In this document: positions 43,348 through 50,862 of the stretch, piece by piece
How the letters are laid out: each line of letters starts with the position of its first letter
How positions within the stretch are numbered: the first letter of the stretch is position 1
Assembly: GCA_963787375.1 (NCBI GenBank)
Contig: CAWBCR010000020.1
Location: 13,519-77,518, forward strand
Length of the DNA stretch: 64,000 nt
Source: CAWBCR01 sp963787375
GTDB taxonomy: Bacteria > Chloroflexota > Anaerolineae > Aggregatilineales > UBA3940
Direction of reading: 5' to 3'
Made by a program: the position numbers and the translations under genes
Notes under the pieces: model-generated
Databases searched by the model: none
Told to the model about the DNA's origin: nothing
The model's input: only the letters and a program-made list of their open reading frames with translations

Positions 43348-44127
43348 ATGGCGATAGACCGGACGATCACACAACCGGCCACGCTGGAGAGCCTGGCGGC
43401 CCTGCGTGAATTCGTGAGCGATGGCTGCCGGCAGGCCGGCGCCGATGGCGAGGTCACCTATGACCTCATGCTGGCCGTCGACGAGGCGTGTACGAATATC
43501 ATCACGCATGGTTACGATGGCCCGGCGCATGGATCGATCACGATTGATTTTGGATTTGACGGGGAGCGAATTGCCATTACGATCAGCGATCAGGGCCGCC
43601 CCTTCGATCCCGGCAGCGCCCCGCCGCCTGACCTGCGCACGAACTGGAAGAAACGCCGCCCCGGTGGGCTGGGGGTCTACTTCCTGAAACTGGTCGCCGA
43701 CCAGGTCACCTACGAAACCGACGCGCAGAATGTCAACCACCTGACGCTGACGAAACGGATCGCTCCCGATAAGTCAAGGAGAAACGCCATGGAACTGCAC
43801 GCCTCACAACGTGACGGTGTCACGATTGTCACCATTACCGGCAGCGTCGACGCGCTGACGGCGGGCGAGCTTGCCACGCTGCTGGACGATCAGGTCGACG
43901 CCGGCCACAACCGGCTGGCGATTGACCTTTCGGAGGTTGAGTACATCAGCAGCGCCGGGCTTCGCGCGATCCTCGCCACGCTCAAGCGCGTGCGTCAGAG
44001 CGAGGGCGACCTGCGCCTGTGCGGCGCGCCGAAGAGCGTGACGAAAGTGCTGGAGATGTCCGGCATCACCGGCCTGCTCAAGTCGTTCGCCACCGTCGAC
44101 GAGGCTGTCGCCAGCTACGCCGGGTAG
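43348..44127 (+). CDS. HATPase_c anti-sigma kinase fused to STAS anti-anti-sigma domain
   Basis: About 259 aa. Residues 1-140 are an RsbW/SpoIIAB-type HATPase (DLMLAVDEACTNIITHGY, ITISDQGRPFDP, GGLGVYFLKLVAD). A linker contains AAGGAG immediately before an in-frame ATG at 43790. From there a STAS domain runs to the end, with the phosphorylatable Ser in EYISSAGLRAIL. The two halves are the usual products of two separate genes in the stress sigma switch. The frame is continuous, so a fused product or two products are both possible. The start at 43348 follows GGGGGGAGG very closely. Confidence 0.75.
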   Translation: MAIDRTITQPATLESLAALREFVSDGCRQAGADGEVTYDLMLAVDEACTNIITHGYDGPAHGSITIDFGFDGERIAITISDQGRPFDPGSAPPPDLRTNWKKRRPGGLGVYFLKLVADQVTYETDAQNVNHLTLTKRIAPDKSRRNAMELHASQRDGVTIVTITGSVDALTAGELATLLDDQVDAGHNRLAIDLSEVEYISSAGLRAILATLKRVRQSEGDLRLCGAPKSVTKVLEMSGITGLLKSFATVDEAVASYAG

Positions 44128-44135
44128 CGCCCGTC

Positions 44136-44453
44136 TCAGTCCTTGGTGATGTGGATCGTCGCATCGCCGGGCAGGGCCAGCCCGGCAGCGACCTCTACTG
44201 CCTTGATGATCCCCACCGGCACCGGGCAGCCGGTGTGCGTGCAGTGCTCGTGGCCCAGCGCCAGCGCCTGCGGCCCCTCGCCGCGAAAGCTGATCTCCTG
44301 GAACGGATCGACCTCGCCAAGATGCTCGGCCAGCATCTGGATGGCCGCGCACTCGCTTTCGATGTGCAGCGTGACCCGCCGCATGCCGTCCGCCTGCGCC
44401 TCGATGGTGGTGGTGTAGCCGCAGTTGCCTGCTATGATCTCCGCACGGGCCAT
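44136..44453 (-). CDS. Small Cys-rich protein, DUF6951-like
   Basis: About 105 aa, ATG at 44453 with AGGAGA. Four Cys (GNCGYTT, ESECAAI, HEHCTHTGCPVPVGI) suggest a metal or iron-sulfur site, or disulfides. The rest is strand/helix with GIIKAVEVAAGLALP at the end. It resembles a small bacterial domain family annotated as DUF6951; function unknown. Confidence 0.65.
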   Translation of the reverse strand: MARAEIIAGNCGYTTTIEAQADGMRRVTLHIESECAAIQMLAEHLGEVDPFQEISFRGEGPQALALGHEHCTHTGCPVPVGIIKAVEVAAGLALPGDATIHITKD

Positions 44454-44556
44454 TCGGGTTCTCCTGGTGGTGGGATGTGTATGCTGATTGGATGCATCAT
44501 CGCGCATTTGGTTGCGGAGAACCAGTGTAATTTGACCGAAAATGTCGTGACGGTTA

Positions 44557-44955
44557 TCAGCCTCCCGCGCCGATAACCGCCTCCGCCTCGACCTCGACCA
44601 GCAGCCCCGCGTCGATCAGGCGGCTCACCTCGACCATCGTGCTGGCGGGCCGCACCGCGCCGAACGCCTCGTTGTGCGCGCGGGCGGCCTCCTGCCAGCG
44701 GCTGATGTCGACCACGTACAGCCGCGTGCGGACCACGTCGTCCAGCGACGCGCCGGCCTGCTCCAGCGCGCGCCCGATCTTCTGGATGGCGTACGCCGTC
44801 TGCGCGTACAGGTCGCCGGGCGCGACGGGCAGCCCGTCCTCGCCGGTGGCGGTCGTGCCGGAGACGTGCACCACGTTGCCCACACGCACCGCCCGCGAGT
44901 AGCCATGCACGTCTTCCCACGGTGCGCCGGATGAGATGTTCTGCCGGTCAGGCAT
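44557..44955 (-). CDS. RidA family protein
   Basis: 132 aa, ATG at 44955 (MPDRQNI) with AGGAGG. Trimeric enamine/imine deaminase fold: HVSGTTATGEDG, YAIQKIGRALEQAGASLDDVVRTRLYVVD with the active-site Arg, and the final VEVEAEAVIGAG strand with Glu. Likely clears reactive 2-aminoacrylate-type intermediates, or is a more distant member. Confidence 0.85.
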   Translation of the reverse strand: MPDRQNISSGAPWEDVHGYSRAVRVGNVVHVSGTTATGEDGLPVAPGDLYAQTAYAIQKIGRALEQAGASLDDVVRTRLYVVDISRWQEAARAHNEAFGAVRPASTMVEVSRLIDAGLLVEVEAEAVIGAGG

Positions 44956-45016
44956 CGCGGCCTCCTGAGCCTGGAACCTGTTATGAGCCTCCACGAAGAC
45001 CCCGGTCGTGCCGCTG

Positions 45017-45134
45017 AACCTCACCCCCGGCTCGCCACGCGCGCCGAATCCCCTCTCCAACAAGCATAAGCGCCGTAGGCGCGTTGCCGGAGAGGGGAGG
45101 GAGATGCCCGTCAGGGCATCGGAAGGGGTGAGGT
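45017..45134. repeat. Large palindromic repeat
   Basis: AACCTCACCCCC ... CCCCTCTCC ... GGAGAGGGG ... GGGGTGAGGT, with extra inner hairpins GGCGC/GCGCC and GATGCCC/GGGCATC. Its right end reads TGACC on the minus strand and provides the stop codon of the creatininase gene. Confidence 0.75.
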
Positions 45135-45823
45135 CAAAGCGCGCGTAGCGCCTCGACCATCGCCGCGACGGCGGCGTCGAACAGCGCGTCGATGGCCGCT
45201 TCCGGCGCGCGATACGGCCCGCCGTAGGAGCCGTCGCCCAGCGCCTCGCGGACCTTCGCGGCGGGTGCGGTGCGGGAGAAGTCGGGCGGGGTCTTGTCGC
45301 CCTCCGGCAGCGGCCCCACGACGTTGACCGGCAGCGCCTCCGACCAGTTGGCGTGATACTGCGGCAGCCCCGCCGCCTGCGCCGCCGCCACCACCTTCGG
45401 GTGCAGCCACCACTGGAACAGCTCGCAGCGCGCCTCCGGGTGGCGCGTGTTCAGGTCGACCAGCAGCGGGGTCAGCGTGCCGCTGTTGCCGCCGTGCCCA
45501 TTGCTGACCAGCACCCGGCGGAAGCCATGCGCCAGCAGCGCCTCGATTACTTCGCGCACCACCGTGGCGAACGTCTCAGGCCGCAGGCTGATCGTGCCGG
45601 GGTACGTGGCGAAATACGGCGAGATGCCATACGGCAGCGGCGGCGCAATCGCCACCTGCTCGACCTGCGCGGCGGCCTGCGCGATGGCCATCGGCGCGCG
45701 GATGTCCGATAGCAGGCTCAGGTAGGCGTGCTGCTCGCACGCCCCGACGATCACCACCAACCGGTCGTCGTGCTCCTGCACGTAGTGCTCCATGTCCATC
45801 CACGTCATGTCTTCAAACAGCAT
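45134..45823 (-). CDS. Creatininase family amidohydrolase
   Basis: 229 aa, ATG at 45823 with GGAGG. Zinc amidohydrolase fold. Ligand residues E30 and H32 (GACEQHAY), D40, H110 in SNGHGGN, and E162 in HANWSEALP. Members act on creatinine, mycofactocin precursors or formamidopyrimidines; which one applies here is not decided by sequence. Its stop is inside an interspersed palindrome. Confidence 0.85.
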   Translation of the reverse strand: MLFEDMTWMDMEHYVQEHDDRLVVIVGACEQHAYLSLLSDIRAPMAIAQAAAQVEQVAIAPPLPYGISPYFATYPGTISLRPETFATVVREVIEALLAHGFRRVLVSNGHGGNSGTLTPLLVDLNTRHPEARCELFQWWLHPKVVAAAQAAGLPQYHANWSEALPVNVVGPLPEGDKTPPDFSRTAPAAKVREALGDGSYGGPYRAPEAAIDALFDAAVAAMVEALRAL

Positions 45824-45894
45824 GGGGCCTCCATTCAGCCCGGGGCGCTCGGTGATTTCTCTGCGCCCCCGGTTTACATGATTACTCCGGCGGC

Positions 45895-47265
45895 CTACGC
45901 GCCCTTCTCCAGCTCCAGGACGCGCACCGGCACGCCGCCCTTCGGCCTCAACGTCACCTGCTCGACCAGTTCGACCGGCTCATCCGAGACCCGCTGCAAC
46001 TGGAACCTCTGGATCGCCATGCTGAGGAAGACCTGCGCTTCCATGATCGCGAAGTCAGCCCCGATGCACATGCGCTGCCCACCCCCGAAGGGGAAGTAGG
46101 CCATGTGGTGCCGGGCTTTGATCGCCTCCGGGGTGAAGCGCTCCGGTTTGAAGGTCTCCGGGTCGTCCCAGTAAGCCGGGTCGTGATGGGTCAGAATCTG
46201 GCCCATCATGATCGTCGCGCCTGCCGGGATATCGTAGCCGCCCAGTTGATCCGGGCCAATCGCGCTGCGCGCGATGAACGGGAAGGGTGGATAGAGCCGC
46301 ATCAACTCCTGGATCGCCTGTTTGGTGTACGTCAGGCGCTGGAGGTCTTCGTAGGTCGGCGCATGCTCGCCGACCACCTCAACACATTCGGCGCGGACCT
46401 TCTCCATGATCTCCGGGTGTTCGAGCAGCGCGTACCACGTCCAGGTCAGCGCGTTGGCGGTCGTCTCGTGGCCGGCGAGCATGAAGGTCATGACCTCATC
46501 GCGCAGTTCGTCGTCGGTCAGGCCCGCGCCCGATTCGTCGTCCACTGCCTCAAGCAGCATGGTGAGCAGGTCGTGCGGGCGCTCGGATGCCTGCCGCCGC
46601 TGCTGGATGATCTGCCGGACGCTCGCATCCAGCGTGTCGAGCGCCTTCTGAAAGCGGCGGTTGCGGGCGGTCGGCACCCACAGCGGGAGCGGCGTCAGCA
46701 CGTCGGCCCGGTAGCTGGCATCTTCCAGCGCCTCGGTGATCGCGTCGCCGACTTCGCGGGCCTCGGCCTCCAGGTTGGCGCTGAACAGCGCCCGCCCGAC
46801 CACGCCAAAGGTCAGGCGCATCATCTCCCGGCCCAGGTTGATCGTCTCACCCTTGCGGCGGTGTTCGTCCCATTCGTCGAGCACGGTCCGGGTCATCTCG
46901 GCGAACATGGGCAGGAACTGGCGGATTTCGCTGTGATGGAAGGTGGGGTTGGCGATCCGCCGCTGCCGCCGCCAGTCGGCCCCCTCGGCGGTCAGCAGTC
47001 CGTTACCCACGATGGGCTTGAAGGCGTCGTACATCCGCCCCTTGGAGTAGTTCTGGTTGTTGTCCTGAAGAACGTGCTGGATGTCGTCCGGGTTCGTGAT
47101 CAGGATGATCTCAACCGGTCCCATCCAGAAGCGCACGACGTCGCCGTACTGCTCGACCATCTGCCGGCTGAAACGGATCGGGTTGGCGGGCATATCGTGC
47201 AGATTGTGGGGAATGGCCGCAATCCCCGGGCCCGGCACATGCTTCTTGCCCTCCTGCGCTGACAT
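45895..47265 (-). CDS. Cytochrome P450
   Basis: 456 aa. Start at the ATG at 47265 (MSAQEGKK) after AGGAGAG. I-helix AGHETT 264-269, ExxR E320-R323, and FGGGQRMCIG with heme-thiolate Cys400. No membrane anchor, so soluble. Overall closest to the bacterial fatty-acid/alkane hydroxylase-like P450s (CYP102/CYP4-like heme domains), but no reductase is fused. A ferredoxin/reductase is not in the window. Confidence 0.93.
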   Translation of the reverse strand: MSAQEGKKHVPGPGIAAIPHNLHDMPANPIRFSRQMVEQYGDVVRFWMGPVEIILITNPDDIQHVLQDNNQNYSKGRMYDAFKPIVGNGLLTAEGADWRRQRRIANPTFHHSEIRQFLPMFAEMTRTVLDEWDEHRRKGETINLGREMMRLTFGVVGRALFSANLEAEAREVGDAITEALEDASYRADVLTPLPLWVPTARNRRFQKALDTLDASVRQIIQQRRQASERPHDLLTMLLEAVDDESGAGLTDDELRDEVMTFMLAGHETTANALTWTWYALLEHPEIMEKVRAECVEVVGEHAPTYEDLQRLTYTKQAIQELMRLYPPFPFIARSAIGPDQLGGYDIPAGATIMMGQILTHHDPAYWDDPETFKPERFTPEAIKARHHMAYFPFGGGQRMCIGADFAIMEAQVFLSMAIQRFQLQRVSDEPVELVEQVTLRPKGGVPVRVLELEKGA

Positions 47266-47328
47266 CGATCTCTCCTGTTGGCTCAGGGTAAGGGTGGCAG
47301 AAGATCCATCCATCCCCGCTTTCGTGGC

Positions 47329-47354
47329 GAACTGCCGCGCTAGCGCGGCAGTTC
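47329..47354. terminator. Perfect palindrome, possible terminator
   Basis: 26-bp palindrome GAACTGCCGCGC / GCGCGGCAGTTC upstream of the P450 start and downstream of nothing else, so it is more likely a repeat or a binding site. Confidence 0.4.
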
Positions 47355-47411
47355 TATTCTGTCAGGATAGCGTCTGGCAGCGCCGGATTCAAGCAGCTTT
47401 CGGGGGGCTGT

Positions 47412-48284
47412 TCAGCCCCCCACGCCCAGCACGTCGGCGAGGCGTCGCAGTGCGGTGAGGTGCTGGTCGGGCGTGGTGAAGCCCGCGCCCATCGTGTTGA
47501 CCGACAGGTGCGTCGCGCCCAGCTTCTGCCAGCCGGCGAACGTCGCCGCCCACTCGTCGGCGTGGCCTTCGCCATAGCTCAGCCTCGGCTCGATGCCGAA
47601 ACCATCGCGGCTGCGGCCCGCCTCTTCCAGGTACGTGTCGAGCTGCTCGAACAGCGGTTTGGCGGCTTCCGGCGAGCGGGTGTTGGGCATCCAGCCATCG
47701 CCCAGCCGCGCGCAGCGCCGCAGCACCGGCTCGGCCTGCCCACCGAACCAGATCGGGATGGGCCGCTGCACCGGCAGCGGCAGGATGCCCGCGTCGGGGA
47801 TGTGGTGCCAGCGCCCCGCATAGGTGACCAGCGGCTCGGTCCACAGCCCGCGCAGCACGGTGACCTGCTCCTCGGAGCGTTTGCCGCGCGTGTGGAAATC
47901 CTGGCCCAGCGCCTCGTACTCGACCGCGTTCCAGCCGATGCCGATCCCCAGCCGCAGCCGCCCGCCGCTCAGCACGTCGAGCGTGGCCGCCTGCTTGGCG
48001 ACCAGCGCCGTCTGCCGCTGCGGCAGGATCAGGATGCCGGTCACCAGTTCCACCGAGCGGGTGAGGCCCGCCAGGTAGCTGAACAGCACGAACACCTCCA
48101 TGAACGGGTTCCGGTAGTTGTACGGGCCGGTCCAGCCGCCGGAGCGGTCGGGGTTGGCCCCCAGCACGTGGTCGTAGGCCAGGATGTGCGTGTAGCCCAG
48201 CGCCTCGACCGCCTGCGCGTAGTCGCGGATGGCGGCGGGGTCGGTGGGAAACTCGATTTGTGGGTACACAACGCCGATACGCAT
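47412..48284 (-). CDS. LLM-class F420-dependent oxidoreductase-like protein
   Basis: 290 aa, ATG at 48284 after AGGAGCTA. Luciferase-like (LLM) TIM-barrel: MRIGVVYPQIEFPTDP, LAYDHVLGANPDR, VELVTGILILPQRQTALVAKQAATLDVLSGGRLRLGIGIGWN. Many members use F420 rather than FMN; cofactor biosynthesis genes are not here. The substrate is unknown. It lies between P450 and the DUF4838 protein on the same strand. Confidence 0.88.
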   Translation of the reverse strand: MRIGVVYPQIEFPTDPAAIRDYAQAVEALGYTHILAYDHVLGANPDRSGGWTGPYNYRNPFMEVFVLFSYLAGLTRSVELVTGILILPQRQTALVAKQAATLDVLSGGRLRLGIGIGWNAVEYEALGQDFHTRGKRSEEQVTVLRGLWTEPLVTYAGRWHHIPDAGILPLPVQRPIPIWFGGQAEPVLRRCARLGDGWMPNTRSPEAAKPLFEQLDTYLEEAGRSRDGFGIEPRLSYGEGHADEWAATFAGWQKLGATHLSVNTMGAGFTTPDQHLTALRRLADVLGVGG

Positions 48285-48399
48285 AAGGGTAGCTCCTTAG
48301 CAGTTAGCGATTAGCTGGTAGCCAGATCGTATCATATCATGGGTTTGCAGTCATTAAACGCCAGCCATGAGCGATTAGCCAGAAGTCAACCGCTTCCCC

Positions 48400-50382
48400 C
48401 TACTCCTCGTACATCCCGGTGACCCGCCGCATGGCCGCCCACATGTGCAGCAGCGATCCCACCCGCAGCGTCAGCCTGTCGCACTTGCTGGCGAAGTGCT
48501 CCGCGCCGATCTTGTTCAGCCGCAGCTTCCAGAAGGTCCAGTGCAGCAGGTCGAAGTTGGCCCGGTAACGTGGGTCGGCGATGTGCGCCCGGCCCCAGCC
48601 GAGCGCCCGGTCACAGGCGGCCTGCGCCGCGACGTAGCGCGCGCGGGCGTCGTCCGGCAGCGGGACGTAGGCAAGCGCGTCGTACAGTCGCACGCGGGCC
48701 GCGTCGAATTCCAGCCAGCAGCGGTGCAGGTCGAACAGCGCACGCTGATCTGCCCACGCGGCGGGGTCGGCACCGGCGCGCGCGGCCTCTAGCTGCGACT
48801 CCGCCTCGGCCAGCAGACCGGGGATCGCATCCGCGCGGGCGGCCTTGTCGTGCAGCGCGTCGGGCGGGGCGTTGATCGGGTCGCCCATGTCGATAGGCGG
48901 ATCCGCGAGGATCGTCAGCGGCGCGTTGACCAGTTGCAGCTCGATTTGTCGCGGGTCGAGGTCGAGCGCCAGCGCGTAGGCCCGTTCGAGCGTGCGCACG
49001 TACGCCGCGAACGCCTCGCCGCTGCCGCCCCCCAGCGCTGCCGCGCCGAAATCCCTGAGCAGCGCGTCGACATCCTGATCGGGGTCCCACGCCAGCCGCG
49101 CGAACAGCCACGGGTTCGCCTCCGGCGCGCTGAAGGGATGGTCGCCGGTCAGCAGCGCCTGCACGGTGTGCGCGCCCGCGTCACGGTAGAAGCGCAGGTC
49201 GCGCTGCACAACCGACGGCAGCGGCGGCAGCGCCGACTTGAACAGTATGCCGTCGAGGTAATACTCGAACACCCGCGCCGGCGGCGCGCCCGCCGTGTTG
49301 ATGTGCGCCACCTGCCCGCGGAACGTCTCCGCGTAGTGCGGCGTGTTGACCGGGCAGGCGGGGTCGTCGGTGGGATGCGCGTAGCAGCGTTTGCGCGGGG
49401 CCCACAGCAGGCACACGTTGCCGCGCGGCGTCACCTTCAGCGGCACATCCTCGGTGTCGTGATAGGCAATAAAGCTGACCTGCGCGGCGGGGTTCACCGC
49501 TTCCAGCGCCTCGCCCAGCGCGTTGGCGGCGATCAGCGCCTGCTCGGAGGCGCTGTAGGGCGCGCACTGCTCGCAGCCGCACCAGCCGCCGCCCTCGATG
49601 TCGTCGGGCCACACGTGGAAGACGTCGACCTCCGGGTGCGCCTCGAAGTGCGCGCGGGCGTTCTGCCGGATGATCGCCAGCCCCTCGGCGCTGCTCACGC
49701 AGAAGTTGTGGTCGGCGGTGCGCTGGCCGTCCTTCATGCGAAAGGCGTCCGGCATCTCGCCGAACAAATCACGCGGCAGCAGCGCGGCCAGGCCATGCCC
49801 GCCATGTTCGATCACCATACCCCGCTCGCGCGCCAGCCCGACCGCCTCTTCGCGGTGGGCGAGGTACTGGCTTTCGGGCATCGCGCCCAGCGCCAGCGGC
49901 TCGTCGAGCGTGTGGAAGAAGATCGTGTTGAGCCGGTTGCGGGCCGCCCATTCGATCCACTGTGCCGCGTCGGCCATGAACGCGTGGTGACCGAGGATCA
50001 GGCAGCGGCCCGCCAGCGCCGGGCTCTGCGCCACCGGCCCATCCGGCAGGTCAAAGGCGGCCCGTGTCGGGACACGCTCGACGCCGGGCGCGGGCCACCG
50101 CCAGCCCAGCGCCTCCAGAAAATCGTAGACCGCGTACAGCAGCCCGCGCGGGCTGCCGCCGTGCAGGTCGATGCGCGTCGGCGCGGCCTGCCACGTGAAG
50201 CCGTCACCGCCGCCCTCGTCGTAACTCAGCGCGAGGACCGGCGCGCCATCCGGCGGTTGCGGCGTGATGGGCACCTCGCGCCCGGTGAGGCGCGCCAGCG
50301 CCGCCTGAAGCTCCCGCGCGGCGAGCGGGTCGCGGCCTGCCACTGTGATGTGCCAGTTGTGGGTGAAATCGACGTGCGGCAA
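48400..50382 (-). CDS. DUF4838 / GH20-N-like glycoside-active protein
   Basis: About 660 aa. Start taken as TTG at 50382, five bases after GGGAGGTG; an ATG at 50433 lies within a likely -10 box and has no SD. N-terminal carbohydrate-associated beta/alpha domain (LHGGSPRGLLYAVYDFLEALGWRW), then a barrel with HVWPDDIEGGGWCGCEQC, which is the DUF4838 signature, and a C-terminal helical part. Probably cleaves or binds glycans; catalytic residues are not certain. No signal peptide, so cytoplasmic action on imported sugars is implied. Confidence 0.8.
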   Translation of the reverse strand: MPHVDFTHNWHITVAGRDPLAARELQAALARLTGREVPITPQPPDGAPVLALSYDEGGGDGFTWQAAPTRIDLHGGSPRGLLYAVYDFLEALGWRWPAPGVERVPTRAAFDLPDGPVAQSPALAGRCLILGHHAFMADAAQWIEWAARNRLNTIFFHTLDEPLALGAMPESQYLAHREEAVGLARERGMVIEHGGHGLAALLPRDLFGEMPDAFRMKDGQRTADHNFCVSSAEGLAIIRQNARAHFEAHPEVDVFHVWPDDIEGGGWCGCEQCAPYSASEQALIAANALGEALEAVNPAAQVSFIAYHDTEDVPLKVTPRGNVCLLWAPRKRCYAHPTDDPACPVNTPHYAETFRGQVAHINTAGAPPARVFEYYLDGILFKSALPPLPSVVQRDLRFYRDAGAHTVQALLTGDHPFSAPEANPWLFARLAWDPDQDVDALLRDFGAAALGGGSGEAFAAYVRTLERAYALALDLDPRQIELQLVNAPLTILADPPIDMGDPINAPPDALHDKAARADAIPGLLAEAESQLEAARAGADPAAWADQRALFDLHRCWLEFDAARVRLYDALAYVPLPDDARARYVAAQAACDRALGWGRAHIADPRYRANFDLLHWTFWKLRLNKIGAEHFASKCDRLTLRVGSLLHMWAAMRRVTGMYEE

Positions 50383-50448
50383 GCGCACCTCCCGGCAGCA
50401 AATGGGGTGGATCGGCAAACTGGGTATTGCCATTCTAGGAAATGTGTA

Positions 50449-50460
50449 CTATCATGATAG
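50449..50460. promoter_or_regulatory. Palindrome CTATCATGATAG near the DUF4838 promoter
   Basis: A 12-bp palindrome 67 bp upstream of the DUF4838 start, in the right place for a repressor. Not a known operator to me. Confidence 0.3.
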
Positions 50461-50557
50461 CAGATTTCAGCGACAAACAACCTGTCGCGGAACCATTAGG
50501 GAAAACTGGCGAACGCACACACAACCGTTCGCCACAAAGCTCCTCACTTGCTGAAAG

Positions 50558-50597
50558 GACCCCACCATCCGCAAGGATGTACACCCCGGGGTCTTTT
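50558..50597. terminator. Terminator-like hairpin with GNRA-like inner loop
   Basis: GACCCC/GGGGTC outer pairing encloses CATCC-GCAA-GGATG and is followed by TTTT on the plus strand (AAAG on the minus side). It sits between the DUF4838 promoter and the small peptide ORF. Confidence 0.5.
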
Positions 50598-50629
50598 CAG
50601 TTCTGTTAGCACAGCACCACTTTCGCGCG

Positions 50630-50731
50630 TTAGTAGGGAGCGCTCTCACAAATCGTGCCATTTGTCATGCCGCACGCATGACAAGCGTATTTACCCATAA
50701 CAGAATCTGGATTACGATATTGAGAGATCAC
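50630..50731 (-). CDS. Candidate 33-aa Cys-containing peptide
   Basis: GTG start at 50731 with AAGGAG nine bases upstream, stop TAA at 50632-50630. Sequence segment KYACHACGMTNGTIC with four potential ligands (three Cys and one His), then ESAPY. Could be a metal-binding microprotein or a chance reading frame; the codon use is too short to judge. Confidence 0.35.
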   Translation of the reverse strand: MISQYRNPDSVMGKYACHACGMTNGTICESAPY

Positions 50732-50862
50732 AAGGGCACGCTCCTTCGCACCATACCACGTTAACCAGACAGGCCGCCGATGCGTTTGTGCAGGCTCGGC
50801 GCTGCTTTTCGGTCTGCCTGCCCGACGGCGCGCAGCCGCTATGGGGGTACGACGCCACACTC

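Noticed and set aside
47329..47354. Transcription terminator for the P450 gene
   Set aside because: The palindrome is upstream of the P450 start and the next gene downstream of it on the other strand is not present, so it is kept only as a palindrome.
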